A stretch of DNA of 14,074 nt from an uncultured Bacteroidales bacterium. GTDB taxonomy: Bacteria; Bacteroidota; Bacteroidia; Bacteroidales; UBA932. Positions 1-8,830 of the stretch are shown here, one piece after another. The notes beneath the pieces were generated by a model, which saw only the letters and a list, made by a program, of their open reading frames with translations, was not told where the DNA came from and ran no database searches. The translations under genes and the position numbers were made by a program. Numbering within the stretch: position 1 is the first letter of the stretch; each line of letters begins with the position of its first letter. The stretch spans positions 1 to 14,074 of the forward strand of contig CAMEBJ010000011.1 of NCBI GenBank assembly GCA_945912085.1. The letters are read 5' to 3'.

Positions 1-134
1 GAACCGGTGCGAAGAATGACTTCAAATGGTATCAGAATCGCCGCAGACTGACCGGTGACCTTCACGGACAGGCTGCCCTGATCTGGTGTTGCCAGGCCCT
101 TAGCGGGGACGTCAAACCCTATAAGGTGAAATAA
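1..134 (+). CDS. C-terminal end of a GH105-like hydrolase (5' truncated by window)
   Basis: This is the last 43 codons of a gene entering from the left, read in the frame starting at base 3 and ending at TAA 132-134. The peptide contains RRRLTGDLHGQAALIWCCQA. It matches the C-terminal end of the next gene, which has KRYTGDTHGQAAMLWCAYG at the same distance from its stop. The upstream gene is therefore almost certainly a tandem paralogue of the downstream GH105-type unsaturated-uronyl hydrolase. Its catalytic region lies outside the window, so family assignment rests on this C-terminal similarity alone. The stop is only 2 bp before the next ATG, which implies co-transcription and probably coupled translation. 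Confidence 0.75.
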   Translation, partial: TGAKNDFKWYQNRRRLTGDLHGQAALIWCCQALSGDVKPYKVK

Positions 135-136
135 GT

Positions 137-1600
137 ATGAACTTCTTCGTTAAATCTTCCGCATTTCTGCTGTCAGCCCTGCTCTGCCTTTGTGCGTGTT
201 CGAAGGAAAAGAATTATCCGCCTCTTAATGGTGGCGGGTACAAGCCCGACGAGGATGCATCCAGTCTTGTGGATTTCGAAGGAACTGCCGACCCGGTCAG
301 CTGCGGAAAGAATCTGGTCAGAAGATTCATCGAGATTCCCCAGTCAAACTGGGGACGCACCGATGCGGGTAAGAAACCGAGTTCTTTCGTGACCTATCCG
401 GACGTATGTGCCTATCTGGGTGCTTTCTGGTTCCTTGAGGCTGCCGTTGACAATGCGATTTTGAAAAAGGATGATCAGGCAAAGGCTGAGGCCCTTGAAC
501 TTATGCAGGGGATGGTGGACAAGTACAATGACGTAATCACCGGCAAGACCACCTACACGGACTCCAAAGGAAATGCCAGGCCTTTGGTGACCGACCTTCT
601 CTGGAGGCACGAGAGCAACAGGGTTGACTATTACATCTTCGGAGCGATCTCCCTGCACATTGCCTCAATTATGGAGAACCCGGCATACTCTTCCGTGAAG
701 TTTCCCCAGACAAGGGACGAGTACCTGAAGTTCGGGCTTGAATACGCCGACAACCAGTGGAACCCTCTGACACGCGCCGAGTTCGACGCGAGGTTCAACA
801 GCAGTGAGTACAACCACACCGGTAACCTTTTCAAGATGAGTGACGGTGACTGGGCGAAATGGGAGAAGTACATCAAGGACGGCTATTCGTGGCAGACCCG
901 CCTGTGGATAGACGATATGTTTATGATAACGGCCCTCCAGCTTCAGGCCTATCAAGCGACAAAGAATGACCCTTCATTCAACACGGACCCGTGGTGGTCT
1001 AAGAAGACCAATTCGGAGAACAGGTACCTTGACCGCGCCGTGCGCGAGATGAAACTCTACATCGAGACCATCCAGGGAGCGGACGGACTCTACTGGCACT
1101 CCACCTCGGCCAAGTTCTTCTGGGCCAGGGGCAACGGCTGGATGGCCGTCGGAATGCCCCAGATGCTCAAGGTGATTGGGGACAACCCTGCCTACGCCAA
1201 AGAGGCCGCCCTGCTGCGCAAGGAGTATGAGTCAATGATGTCATCCCTGCTGAAATACCAGCAGTTGACCGGAATGTGGGCACAGCTCATTGACAAGACC
1301 GCGATGTGGTCGGAGACCTCTGGCACTGCGATGTTCACCTATGCCTTCATCGAGGGAGTGAACAACGGATGGCTTGATTCAAAGAAATACGGCACGGCAG
1401 CCCGCAAGGCGTGGAAGGCCCTGATGTCCTACCTGAACCCGAACTACGACATCCGCGAGGTGTGCGAGGGGACGGGAACGGGAACAACGGAGCAGCACTA
1501 TCGTGACCGGAAACGCTATACCGGTGACACCCACGGACAGGCCGCGATGCTCTGGTGCGCCTACGGCCTGACGGAGATTGCCAACAAACAGGAAAAATAA
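137..1600 (+). CDS. GH105-type unsaturated-uronyl hydrolase, predicted lipoprotein
   Basis: This 487-residue protein is predicted to cleave the terminal 4,5-unsaturated uronic acid left at the non-reducing end of oligosaccharides by polysaccharide lyases (GH88/GH105 vinyl-ether hydration chemistry). The N-terminus has a hydrophobic core and a lipobox LCAC with the lipidated Cys at 21, so a membrane-anchored periplasmic or surface enzyme is likely. Family marks are WIDDMFM (257-263), with D259/D260 in the position of the catalytic Asp, FWARGNGW (328-335), an ETSGTAMF block (393-400) and TGDTHGQAAMLW (462-473). WxDDxFM and ARGNGW favour GH105 over GH88. At 487 residues it is longer than YteR-type GH105 enzymes (about 370), with an extra segment around 205-255 and a linker after the signal. 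The ATG lies 2 bp after the preceding paralogue's stop. Rhamnogalacturonyl and glucuronyl specificity cannot be separated from sequence alone. Confidence 0.85.
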   Translation: MNFFVKSSAFLLSALLCLCACSKEKNYPPLNGGGYKPDEDASSLVDFEGTADPVSCGKNLVRRFIEIPQSNWGRTDAGKKPSSFVTYPDVCAYLGAFWFLEAAVDNAILKKDDQAKAEALELMQGMVDKYNDVITGKTTYTDSKGNARPLVTDLLWRHESNRVDYYIFGAISLHIASIMENPAYSSVKFPQTRDEYLKFGLEYADNQWNPLTRAEFDARFNSSEYNHTGNLFKMSDGDWAKWEKYIKDGYSWQTRLWIDDMFMITALQLQAYQATKNDPSFNTDPWWSKKTNSENRYLDRAVREMKLYIETIQGADGLYWHSTSAKFFWARGNGWMAVGMPQMLKVIGDNPAYAKEAALLRKEYESMMSSLLKYQQLTGMWAQLIDKTAMWSETSGTAMFTYAFIEGVNNGWLDSKKYGTAARKAWKALMSYLNPNYDIREVCEGTGTGTTEQHYRDRKRYTGDTHGQAAMLWCAYGLTEIANKQEK

Positions 1601-1625
1601 TCCTTTAACACTAAATATAATACTG

Positions 1626-4600
1626 ATGAAAAGATTTTTCAGATTCATTTTGCTTGTCACCCTGCTTGTTTCTGCAGGCCTGTCAAGTGTGTATGCACAG
1701 GACAGCGGCAAGCGGCGCATAACCGGAACCGTCACCGACGAGAACGGCGGTCCGCTTCCGGGCGCATACGTCTTCATCAAAGGTACGGAGGTCGGAACGA
1801 CCACCAACCTTGACGGTATGTATGTCATTGACATCAAGGACAAAGACCAGCTGACCTTCAGTTTCATCGGCTTCCTTGAGAAGACCCTGACCCCGAAGGC
1901 CAACTCGAACACCCTCAATGTCAAATTGGCTGAGGATGCCCTAATGGCCGAGGAGGCCGTTGTCGTGGCCTACGGCGCGCAGAAACGCCAGGCTGTCGTC
2001 AGCTCCCTCTCCACCATCACTTCAGACGACCTGAAGGTCACTTCAACCAATGTCACCTCCAGCATCCAGGGCCAGCTGCCGGGTCTGATCGCGGTCCAGA
2101 GGACCTCTGAACCGGGACGTGACGACGCTGAGTTCTGGATCCGTGGTGTGAGCTCCTTCAAGGGAGGCACATCGCCGCTGGTGCTCGTGGACGGTGTCCC
2201 GAGGTCCATCTCAGACCTCGACCCTGACGAAATCGACACCTTCAGCCTTTTGAAGGACGCATCCGCAACCGCGATGTATGGAGCCGAGGGCGCGAACGGT
2301 GTCATCATCGTCACCACCAAAAGGGGCCAGATCTCCAAGCCGAAAATCCAGTTCAGGATGGAGCAGAACCTTTCCGTGCCTTACAGGATTCCGGAGTTCG
2401 TGGATTCCTGGCAGTATATGCAGCTTGCCAACGAGGCCGCCTACAATGACGGAATGGACAAGAAGTATTCGGACGAACTGATTGAGCTCTACCGCACGGG
2501 CGCTGACCCGGACCTCTATCCGAACTCACAGTGGACCGACCTGATTGCAAGGGCCGTCCACGGACAGAGATACACCCTCAACTTCAGGGGCGGCGCCGAG
2601 AACGCGAAATATTTCGTTTCGGCAGGTTACCAGCAGAAGGACGGCGTGTTCAAGAAGAACCCTGAGTCAAAGTACAACAGCAACTTCTCCTACGACCGTT
2701 TCAACCTCAGGAGCAACATCGACCTGAAGGTCAGCAAGACAACCCAGTTGAGCATCGACCTCGCCGGACAATACACTATGAGGCGCACGGCCAACCGTTC
2801 TCCGGACGACGTGTTTGTGTTTATGCTGCACACTCCGCCTCATCTCTTCCCGATGGTCTATAGCGACGGTTCTGTTGCGACCTACGAGAAGGAGACTGAC
2901 GGGAACAACCGCAACCCTTACTATATGCTTTACCAGCAGGGCTACAGGAGGGAGTACACAACCAAGGTTCAGTCCAAGGTGACCCTCAACCAGGATTTGA
3001 AGTTCATCACCCCCGGTCTCAGCATAAGGGCGGCCGTAAGTTTTGACCTTCAGAGCGAACTGAAGAAACTCCGCAACTACGGTCCTTCCAAGTACCACGC
3101 GACAGGCCGTGACCCTGTGACCGGGGAACTGATTCTAAGTCAGGTGGTTGCCGGTTCTCCTGACGTGCAGGAGGTCGCATATACCTCAAGTGATGACAAG
3201 AGGAACATCTACATCGAAGCCGCCCTCCAGTACAGCAATGTGTTCAAGGGCAAGCACGCCGTCGGGGCGATGGTCCTTTACAATATGAAGGAAAAGCAGT
3301 TGATCGACCCTGTCCTCCCTTACAGAAAGCAGGGACTTGTCGGCCGTGTCACCTACGGCTATGACAACCGCTATTTCATCGAGGCAAACTTCGGTTACAC
3401 CGGAAGCGAGACCTTTGCGAAGAAATACCGTTTCGGATTCTTCCCGGCAGTCGGTGCCAGCTACCTGATTTCCAACGAGACCTGGTATCCTGAGAAGCTC
3501 AAGAAGGTCCTCAGTTCGGCAAAGGTGCGCGCATCTTTCGGACGCACCGGAAATGACGACACGGGAACAAGCCGTTTCCTCTACAGGGCCACCTTCGATG
3601 AGAACGGACACTCCTTCAACCAGGGAATCGGAAGCAACAGCGCGACCAACGGACTCGGGGCCGGAATATATGACCTCCAGTTTGTGAACGAGACCCTCGG
3701 ATGGGAAATCGAAGACAAGCTCAATGTGGGAATCGACCTGGCCTTCTTCAACAGGGCCATCCAGATCCAGGTGGACTACTTCAACAACCTCCGTTCCGAC
3801 ATCCTTCTCCAGAGGAACACCATTCCGGGATATGCCGGATTCCACCAGAGACCGTGGCAGAACTACGGAAAGGTCCGCAACCAGGGTGTGGACGCAAGCA
3901 TCGATATGTCGCAGCGTTTCGGTGACTGGAAACTCAGCGCGCGCGGAACCTTCACCTTCGCAAGGAACAAGGTGCTTGAAATCGACGAGCTTACCCCGAG
4001 CGAGGAGTACCAGAGGGTGACCGGCACGAGAATCAACGAGAATGAGCTTTACATCGCCGAGAGACTCTACACCGAGGACGACTTCATCAAGACGATGAAC
4101 GCTAACGGAACCTACAAATACGAACTCCGTCCGGGTCTTCCGCAGCCCGCCCTCGGTGGAATCATCGGCCCCGGAGACATCAAGTATGTCGATATGAACA
4201 ATGACGGAATCATCGACACCAACGACAAGGTCAGGGGAATAGGCCATCCTTACAAGACACCTGAAATCAACTACGGTTTCGGAATCAACGTGGAATGGAA
4301 GGGCATCTACGCCAGCGCCTTCTTCTCGGGAGTCGCCAACACCTCAGTCCTGCTCGCTTCCGGCAACAGCACCTTCTGGCCGTTCAACTGGGGCACTGAG
4401 AAAGGCAACTACCGCACGGCGTTCCTCGACCGCTGGACGGAGGACAACCCGAGCCAGGATGTCTTCTCTCCGAGACTCCACGTGGGGTACGGAAACAGCA
4501 TCAACGACGAGCAGAGCACCTGGTGGCTGCGTGACGGAAGTTTCCTCCGTCTGAAGAATGTCGAAGTGGGCTACATCCTGCCTGACACGGCCCTCAGGAA

Positions 4601-4757
4601 AATAAAAATCAGCGGATTGAGAATCTATCTCCTCGGAGAGAATCTTGCCGTTTTCGACAAAATCAAATTCTGGGATCCGGAGCAGGGCAACAGAAACAAG
4701 GGTGTAAGCTACCCTATGTCACATTCCTTCTCCCTCGGACTTGAAGTTAACTTCTAA
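1626..4757 (+). CDS. SusC/RagA-family TonB-dependent outer-membrane transporter
   Basis: This 1043-residue outer-membrane beta-barrel imports oligosaccharides with its SusD partner, powered by TonB. A signal peptide ends at about residue 25 (VYA|Q). It is followed by a carboxypeptidase-regulatory-like domain at about 30-100 (ITGTVTDENGGPLPGA), a TonB-box-like EEAVVVAYG (109-117), and a plug domain with the SusC signature LLKDASATAMYG...GVIIVTTKRG (208-234). The barrel region carries a DMNNDGIID loop (856-864) of the kind often seen in SusC barrels. The protein ends in an aromatic residue (SLGLEVNF), as expected for BAM-assembled barrels. I chose ATG 1626 because it starts directly at the MKRFF signal peptide. 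The in-frame ATG at 1578 would add 16 non-signal residues and overlap the previous gene. It follows the GH105 gene by 25 bp and precedes susD by 14 bp. Length is typical of the family. Confidence 0.96.
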   Translation: MKRFFRFILLVTLLVSAGLSSVYAQDSGKRRITGTVTDENGGPLPGAYVFIKGTEVGTTTNLDGMYVIDIKDKDQLTFSFIGFLEKTLTPKANSNTLNVKLAEDALMAEEAVVVAYGAQKRQAVVSSLSTITSDDLKVTSTNVTSSIQGQLPGLIAVQRTSEPGRDDAEFWIRGVSSFKGGTSPLVLVDGVPRSISDLDPDEIDTFSLLKDASATAMYGAEGANGVIIVTTKRGQISKPKIQFRMEQNLSVPYRIPEFVDSWQYMQLANEAAYNDGMDKKYSDELIELYRTGADPDLYPNSQWTDLIARAVHGQRYTLNFRGGAENAKYFVSAGYQQKDGVFKKNPESKYNSNFSYDRFNLRSNIDLKVSKTTQLSIDLAGQYTMRRTANRSPDDVFVFMLHTPPHLFPMVYSDGSVATYEKETDGNNRNPYYMLYQQGYRREYTTKVQSKVTLNQDLKFITPGLSIRAAVSFDLQSELKKLRNYGPSKYHATGRDPVTGELILSQVVAGSPDVQEVAYTSSDDKRNIYIEAALQYSNVFKGKHAVGAMVLYNMKEKQLIDPVLPYRKQGLVGRVTYGYDNRYFIEANFGYTGSETFAKKYRFGFFPAVGASYLISNETWYPEKLKKVLSSAKVRASFGRTGNDDTGTSRFLYRATFDENGHSFNQGIGSNSATNGLGAGIYDLQFVNETLGWEIEDKLNVGIDLAFFNRAIQIQVDYFNNLRSDILLQRNTIPGYAGFHQRPWQNYGKVRNQGVDASIDMSQRFGDWKLSARGTFTFARNKVLEIDELTPSEEYQRVTGTRINENELYIAERLYTEDDFIKTMNANGTYKYELRPGLPQPALGGIIGPGDIKYVDMNNDGIIDTNDKVRGIGHPYKTPEINYGFGINVEWKGIYASAFFSGVANTSVLLASGNSTFWPFNWGTEKGNYRTAFLDRWTEDNPSQDVFSPRLHVGYGNSINDEQSTWWLRDGSFLRLKNVEVGYILPDTALRKIKISGLRIYLLGENLAVFDKIKFWDPEQGNRNKGVSYPMSHSFSLGLEVNF

Positions 4758-4771
4758 ACAAAAGAAAGACT

Positions 4772-6601
4772 ATGAGAAACAACATATTGAAAAAAGTCCT
4801 GACCGGCGCGGCAGTCGCACTTTCGCTTGTCGCCTGCGACTATCTCGATGTCTCTGACGAACTTGGCGGTATCTCAAGTTTCGAGAACATATTCAACAAT
4901 GTGGACAGGACAAAGAAATGGTACGGACAGATTTTCTCCGACAGGCCTGACTACTCCAATATCTGGGGTGCGACCAACGCGATGGGAAATGCCTGGACCG
5001 GCTATGCCGACGAGGTCTATACCCGTGAGCACCTCAAATACGGAAAATACAGCAACTGGAACTCTGCCCTGAGTCACAACCACAGGTGGACAAGGCTCTA
5101 CGGCTCCATCCGCCAGGCCAACATCTTCCTTGAGATGGCTCATCCCCTCGTTGGGGAGGGCGGTTCCGACGCTCAGAAGATTACCGAGGAGGAGATGAGA
5201 CTGTTCAAGGCCAACGCAAGGTTTATGCGTGCAGTCTATCACTACTATCTTTTCGAGATGTACGGCCCTATTCCGATCGTGGACAAGTCCTACACCCTAG
5301 ACAACCTGCCTGACCTTGAGCGCAACTCCGTTGACGAGGTCGTGGAATGGCTCGACAACGAGTTCTACGAATGTATGCAGGATATGTACCAGGAGTCCTA
5401 CTATGACAATGACCAGATGAGGGGTGTCCCTACCAAGGGCGCCGCGATGGCCTACAGGGCCAAACTCTGGGTCTATGCCGCCAGCCCTCTGTTCAACGGA
5501 TCCTGGGAGTATGGACGCAACCTGACCAATGTGGACGGGAAGAAACTCTTCCCTGACGTCTCGGACAGGGACGCGAAGATAGACAATGCTGTCAAGTACC
5601 TGAAGGAGTTCATCGACTATGCTGAGGCAGGAAGATATGCCCTTGTGGACACCGACAATCCTGCGGAGGATCTCTACAACCTCTTCCAGGAGTACAACAG
5701 GGAAATCATCTGGGCGACCACGACCAATTACTGGGGATCCCTCGGGACGGAGAACTTCGACTCACACGCCACCCCGAAAGGCGAGTACAAGGGTCAGAAC
5801 GGAATCGATATGCTTCAGGAACTCGTGGATGACTTCTACTGCGCAGATGGAAAACCGATCAGGGATGAGAGTTTTATGTCAAAGTCCGGCATCTATGACG
5901 AGACTTCCTGGGGCAAGCTTCCGGGCAGCGACTATGATGTCTACGGAATGTACCTCAACCGTGAGCCGAGGTTCTACAACAGCGTGACTTTCACCGGAAT
6001 GAAATGGGCTTCCAGCGGAAAGAGGGTTGACTTCTCCTACGGCGGGACTTCCGGAGCCGGAACAGGTGACGGAGAACCGAACACCGGACATATGGTTTAC
6101 AAACGCTACTACAGGAAACTCGGAAACGGGACCGGACTTGTCTCCAGCAAATACCGTCCGTCAATCATCTTCCGTCTTGCCGAATTCTATCTCCTCTACG
6201 CCGAGATGCTGAACGAGAAGACAAAGGGAAAGGACAGCGACATCCTCACTTATGTGAACAAGGTACGCGAGCGTGCCGGCATCCCTAATCTCGAGGTCTG
6301 CAACCCTGACATCGTGGGCGACTATGCGAAACTGCGTGACGCAATCCGCCGTGAGAGCCGCATCGAACTCTGCACCGAGGGACAGCGCTACTTCGACCTC
6401 TGCCGCTGGCTCCTCGCAAAGGACGTGCTCGGAAAGGAGATGACCAAACTCAATGTGTACAAGCCTGAGTCTGACGGATATTACACCCGTATGACATTCA
6501 ATCCGAGAACCTTCCTCGACAAGAACTATCTCTATCCGATTCCTCTTGACGAAATCAAGAGAAGCGTGGGAGGAGTGCTCGTCCAGAATCCGGGTTGGTA
6601 A
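4772..6601 (+). CDS. SusD/RagB-family surface glycan-binding lipoprotein
   Basis: This 609-residue lipoprotein forms the lid of the SusCD complex and captures glycan at the cell surface. The lipobox is LVAC with Cys22. It is followed by an acid-rich stretch (DYLDVSDE), which fits Bacteroidetes surface-export signals. SusD marks include an N-terminal TPR-like helical region (about 95-180, ANARFMRAVYHYYLFEMYGP) and the RPSIIFRLAEFYLLYAEMLNE region near residue 460. The C-terminal hallmark is ESRIELCTEGQRYFDLCRW, and the protein ends YLYPIPLDEI...NPGW. The gene begins 14 bp after susC, with an A/G-rich AAAGAAAG upstream of the ATG as the only ribosome-binding candidate. Sugar specificity cannot be read from SusD sequence by eye. 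Confidence 0.96.
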   Translation: MRNNILKKVLTGAAVALSLVACDYLDVSDELGGISSFENIFNNVDRTKKWYGQIFSDRPDYSNIWGATNAMGNAWTGYADEVYTREHLKYGKYSNWNSALSHNHRWTRLYGSIRQANIFLEMAHPLVGEGGSDAQKITEEEMRLFKANARFMRAVYHYYLFEMYGPIPIVDKSYTLDNLPDLERNSVDEVVEWLDNEFYECMQDMYQESYYDNDQMRGVPTKGAAMAYRAKLWVYAASPLFNGSWEYGRNLTNVDGKKLFPDVSDRDAKIDNAVKYLKEFIDYAEAGRYALVDTDNPAEDLYNLFQEYNREIIWATTTNYWGSLGTENFDSHATPKGEYKGQNGIDMLQELVDDFYCADGKPIRDESFMSKSGIYDETSWGKLPGSDYDVYGMYLNREPRFYNSVTFTGMKWASSGKRVDFSYGGTSGAGTGDGEPNTGHMVYKRYYRKLGNGTGLVSSKYRPSIIFRLAEFYLLYAEMLNEKTKGKDSDILTYVNKVRERAGIPNLEVCNPDIVGDYAKLRDAIRRESRIELCTEGQRYFDLCRWLLAKDVLGKEMTKLNVYKPESDGYYTRMTFNPRTFLDKNYLYPIPLDEIKRSVGGVLVQNPGW

Positions 6602-6635
6602 AACAAGAATACCTGTTGGTAAAAAATCCAAGAAA

Positions 6636-8816
6636 ATGAAAAGAACATTAAAATATATGCTTGCCGCCCTTGCCATTGTAGCAGCGGGTTGTACCGGCAA
6701 TATTCCTGAGCCCGGCACCGTCCACAACTTGAAGGTGGAGAAGGTAGTCCTCGACGAGGAACTCTCCTCCGGGCTTGACATCATCATCGGGAAGACATAT
6801 TCCCTTCCTGAGCATATCTCCGCCTATCCGGCGGAAGCCACCAACACTGCCCAGAGGTACGAGTCCTCTGACCCTTCCGTTGCCGATGTCTCCGAAAAGG
6901 GAATCCTCAGCGCGAACAAGGTCGGAAGCTGTGTGGTAACTGTCTATGTTGGAATGGAGGGCATCTGTGACGAGTTCACGGTCAATGTGAATCCGGTTCC
7001 TCCTGTTGACATCGAGAAGATCGTCTTTGTCGCTATGGAGGATGAATACCAGTTCCTCGACGGAATGAACCTGACTATTGACCTGAAGAAGAGGGTCTCA
7101 GTCTCTCCTGACGACTACAGCGAGGCCCTTGTCTTCTCTTCATCCAATCCTTCGGTTGCCTCTGTCGATGACTTCGGTGTCCTGACTGTGCACTCTTTGG
7201 GAGAGACTACTCTCACTGCATCAGCCGAGAGGCATCCGGATGTCAATGCTACACGCCTGTTGAAGGTCGTTCCTCTTGAGAAGGCTGAATGGGAGCGTTC
7301 AGGCTGGACGATGACCTGCTCGCAGACCCCTCTGCCTAACCCAGGAGGAAGGAACAACAGCCTGACGGCGATGTTGGACGGAAAACAGATTGTCAACAGG
7401 AGCGGCAAGAACGACGCTGACCTCACCAACGGCACAGCATTCTGCATCGACGTTCCGGGAAGGAACTCCCTCTCAAATGCCAACAAGGAGAACCACGAGA
7501 TTTTCTTCATCATCGACATGAAGCAGACCCTTCCGGTCAACTACTTCAGAATCAGTAACATCAGTACTCACAAGGATGATATGGTCGTGCGCTACAAGGG
7601 CTTCACTGAGATTTCGGGAAGCAACGACGGAGAGAACTTCGATGTGATTCAGACGAACCTTGACTTCACCGACAAGCAGAATGTCAAGATAAACGACACT
7701 CCTGAGTACAACAGGGAGACAGAGAACATCCGCATCCCGACCACCCAGTACAGGTACCTGAAGTTCATGATGAAGGGTCTTTCCTGCTACGGACCTCTCG
7801 GAAGGACCGGCGGCACAGCCCAGATCGAGGAATTCTATCTCGGCTACGACAAGGACCTTGTAAATGAGCCTGAGCCGGTGGAAGTGAACATCTCATCACT
7901 TTCATTCTCGAAGAGCGAACTGGAATACGAGCTTGCTGCAATGTCAGGAACGGTGGATCTCTCATCAATGATTGCTGTTGAACCTGCTGACCACACTGAG
8001 GGCTATGTCTTCGAGTCTTCAGACAACGATGCCGTTTCAGTGACTGCCGACGGAACAATGACTGTCAGCAAACTCACTCCTGGTGTGACGGTCAAGGTCA
8101 GTGCAGCAAACCATCCTGAGGTCAATGCTACCCTTACAGTAAAGGCATACAAACTTATTGGACAGGACTATGCCCGCTTTGTGGGTGACGGAACTGAGAG
8201 TCCTTCCAATCCGAGGGAGTTCCTGATGACTATGACCTGCTCGCAGAACCCTCTCCCGAACACGGGCGGAAGGAACAACAGCCTGACGGCTATGCTTGAC
8301 GGCAGACCGATTGACAAGAGGACGGGTGCATCCAATGATGAAGCTCTTACCAACGGCACGGCATTCTGTATTGACGTACCGGGAAGGAACTCCCTCTCAT
8401 CGGTTGAAGACAAGGAGAATTATGAGATCTGTTTCATAATCGACCTGAAAAAGCAGACACCTGTCAATTACTTCAGAATCAGTAATATCAGTGAACACCA
8501 GGATGATATGGTAGTTCGGTTCAAGGCCTTTACGGAAATCTCCGGAAGCAACGACGGGACATCATTCACTGTCATTCAGCAGAATCTTGATTTTACTGAC
8601 AAGCAGAATATTGAAACCGGAACGATTCCTAATTCCACCAAGAAAACCTACAACCGTACAACCGCCAACATCGAAATGAATGAGGCCAACTACAGGTATC
8701 TGAAATTTATGATGAAAGGCACTTCCTGCTACGGCCCTCTTGGCAGGACGGGAGGTACCGCACAGATAGAGGAGTTCTACCTCGGTTACTCCAAAACCAA
8801 AGTGTATTCAGAATAG
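6636..8816 (+). CDS. Multidomain lipoprotein (Big_2-Big_2-discoidin-Big_2-discoidin), probable surface glycan-binding protein
   Basis: This 726-residue protein sits directly after susD, the usual place of a surface glycan-binding protein (SusE/F or SGBP position). The lipobox is AAGC with Cys19. Residues about 35-118 and 125-213 look like bacterial Ig-like Big_2 domains (SSDPSVADVSEKGILSANK; SSSNPSVASVDDFGVLTV). Residues 224-404 and 531-718 are two copies of a discoidin/F5-8C-like module, with NYFRISNIS, EISGSNDG, YRYLKFMMKG and AQIEEFYLGY in each. A third Big_2-like stretch (about 412-520) separates them. Discoidin folds often bind carbohydrate (CBM32-like), so binding is inferred, not shown. 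No catalytic motif was seen. ATG 6636 is chosen because it begins the signal peptide MKRTLKYMLAALAIVAAGC. Extension to 6546 would overlap susD and bury the signal. Confidence 0.88.
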   Translation: MKRTLKYMLAALAIVAAGCTGNIPEPGTVHNLKVEKVVLDEELSSGLDIIIGKTYSLPEHISAYPAEATNTAQRYESSDPSVADVSEKGILSANKVGSCVVTVYVGMEGICDEFTVNVNPVPPVDIEKIVFVAMEDEYQFLDGMNLTIDLKKRVSVSPDDYSEALVFSSSNPSVASVDDFGVLTVHSLGETTLTASAERHPDVNATRLLKVVPLEKAEWERSGWTMTCSQTPLPNPGGRNNSLTAMLDGKQIVNRSGKNDADLTNGTAFCIDVPGRNSLSNANKENHEIFFIIDMKQTLPVNYFRISNISTHKDDMVVRYKGFTEISGSNDGENFDVIQTNLDFTDKQNVKINDTPEYNRETENIRIPTTQYRYLKFMMKGLSCYGPLGRTGGTAQIEEFYLGYDKDLVNEPEPVEVNISSLSFSKSELEYELAAMSGTVDLSSMIAVEPADHTEGYVFESSDNDAVSVTADGTMTVSKLTPGVTVKVSAANHPEVNATLTVKAYKLIGQDYARFVGDGTESPSNPREFLMTMTCSQNPLPNTGGRNNSLTAMLDGRPIDKRTGASNDEALTNGTAFCIDVPGRNSLSSVEDKENYEICFIIDLKKQTPVNYFRISNISEHQDDMVVRFKAFTEISGSNDGTSFTVIQQNLDFTDKQNIETGTIPNSTKKTYNRTTANIEMNEANYRYLKFMMKGTSCYGPLGRTGGTAQIEEFYLGYSKTKVYSE
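7305..7847 (+). repeat. Discoidin-like module, copy 1 of internal duplication
   Basis: This segment codes for residues 224-404 of the SGBP-like lipoprotein and is one of two copies of an approximately 180-residue module. By eye roughly three quarters of residues match copy 2, including TMTCSQ.PLPN.GGRNNSL, GTAFCIDVPGRNSLS, NFDVIQ/SFTVIQ and SCYGPLGRTGGTAQIEEFY. At the DNA level, identical runs such as GGAAGGAACAACAGCCTGAC alternate with synonymous differences. The duplication is therefore not recent, and the protein sequence has been conserved since. Confidence 0.9.
8226..8789 (+). repeat. Discoidin-like module, copy 2 of internal duplication
   Basis: This segment codes for residues 531-718 and is the partner of the copy at 7305-7847. 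It is 7 residues longer. The extra residues sit in two small insertions, around SNDE/VED and around the loop GTIPNSTKK, both of which look like surface loops. It is preceded by a Big_2-like spacer, so the duplicated unit may be Big_2 plus discoidin rather than the discoidin alone. Confidence 0.9.
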
Positions 8817-8830
8817 TCAGTAGTGTGTTT

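Noticed and set aside
1578..1625. Upstream extension of the susC homologue to ATG 1578
   Set aside because: It would overlap the GH105 gene by 23 bp and place 16 polar residues before a textbook signal peptide that begins at ATG 1626.
3186..4247. Long open frame on the - strand (353 codons) inside the susC homologue
   Set aside because: It lies wholly within a well-supported SusC barrel on the + strand. Its translation is Val/Leu/Glu/Asp-rich with no recognisable domain, the usual shadow of GC-ending codons.
6546..6635. Upstream extension of the SGBP-like lipoprotein into susD
   Set aside because: It overlaps the conserved SusD C-terminus and would bury the lipoprotein signal that begins at ATG 6636.
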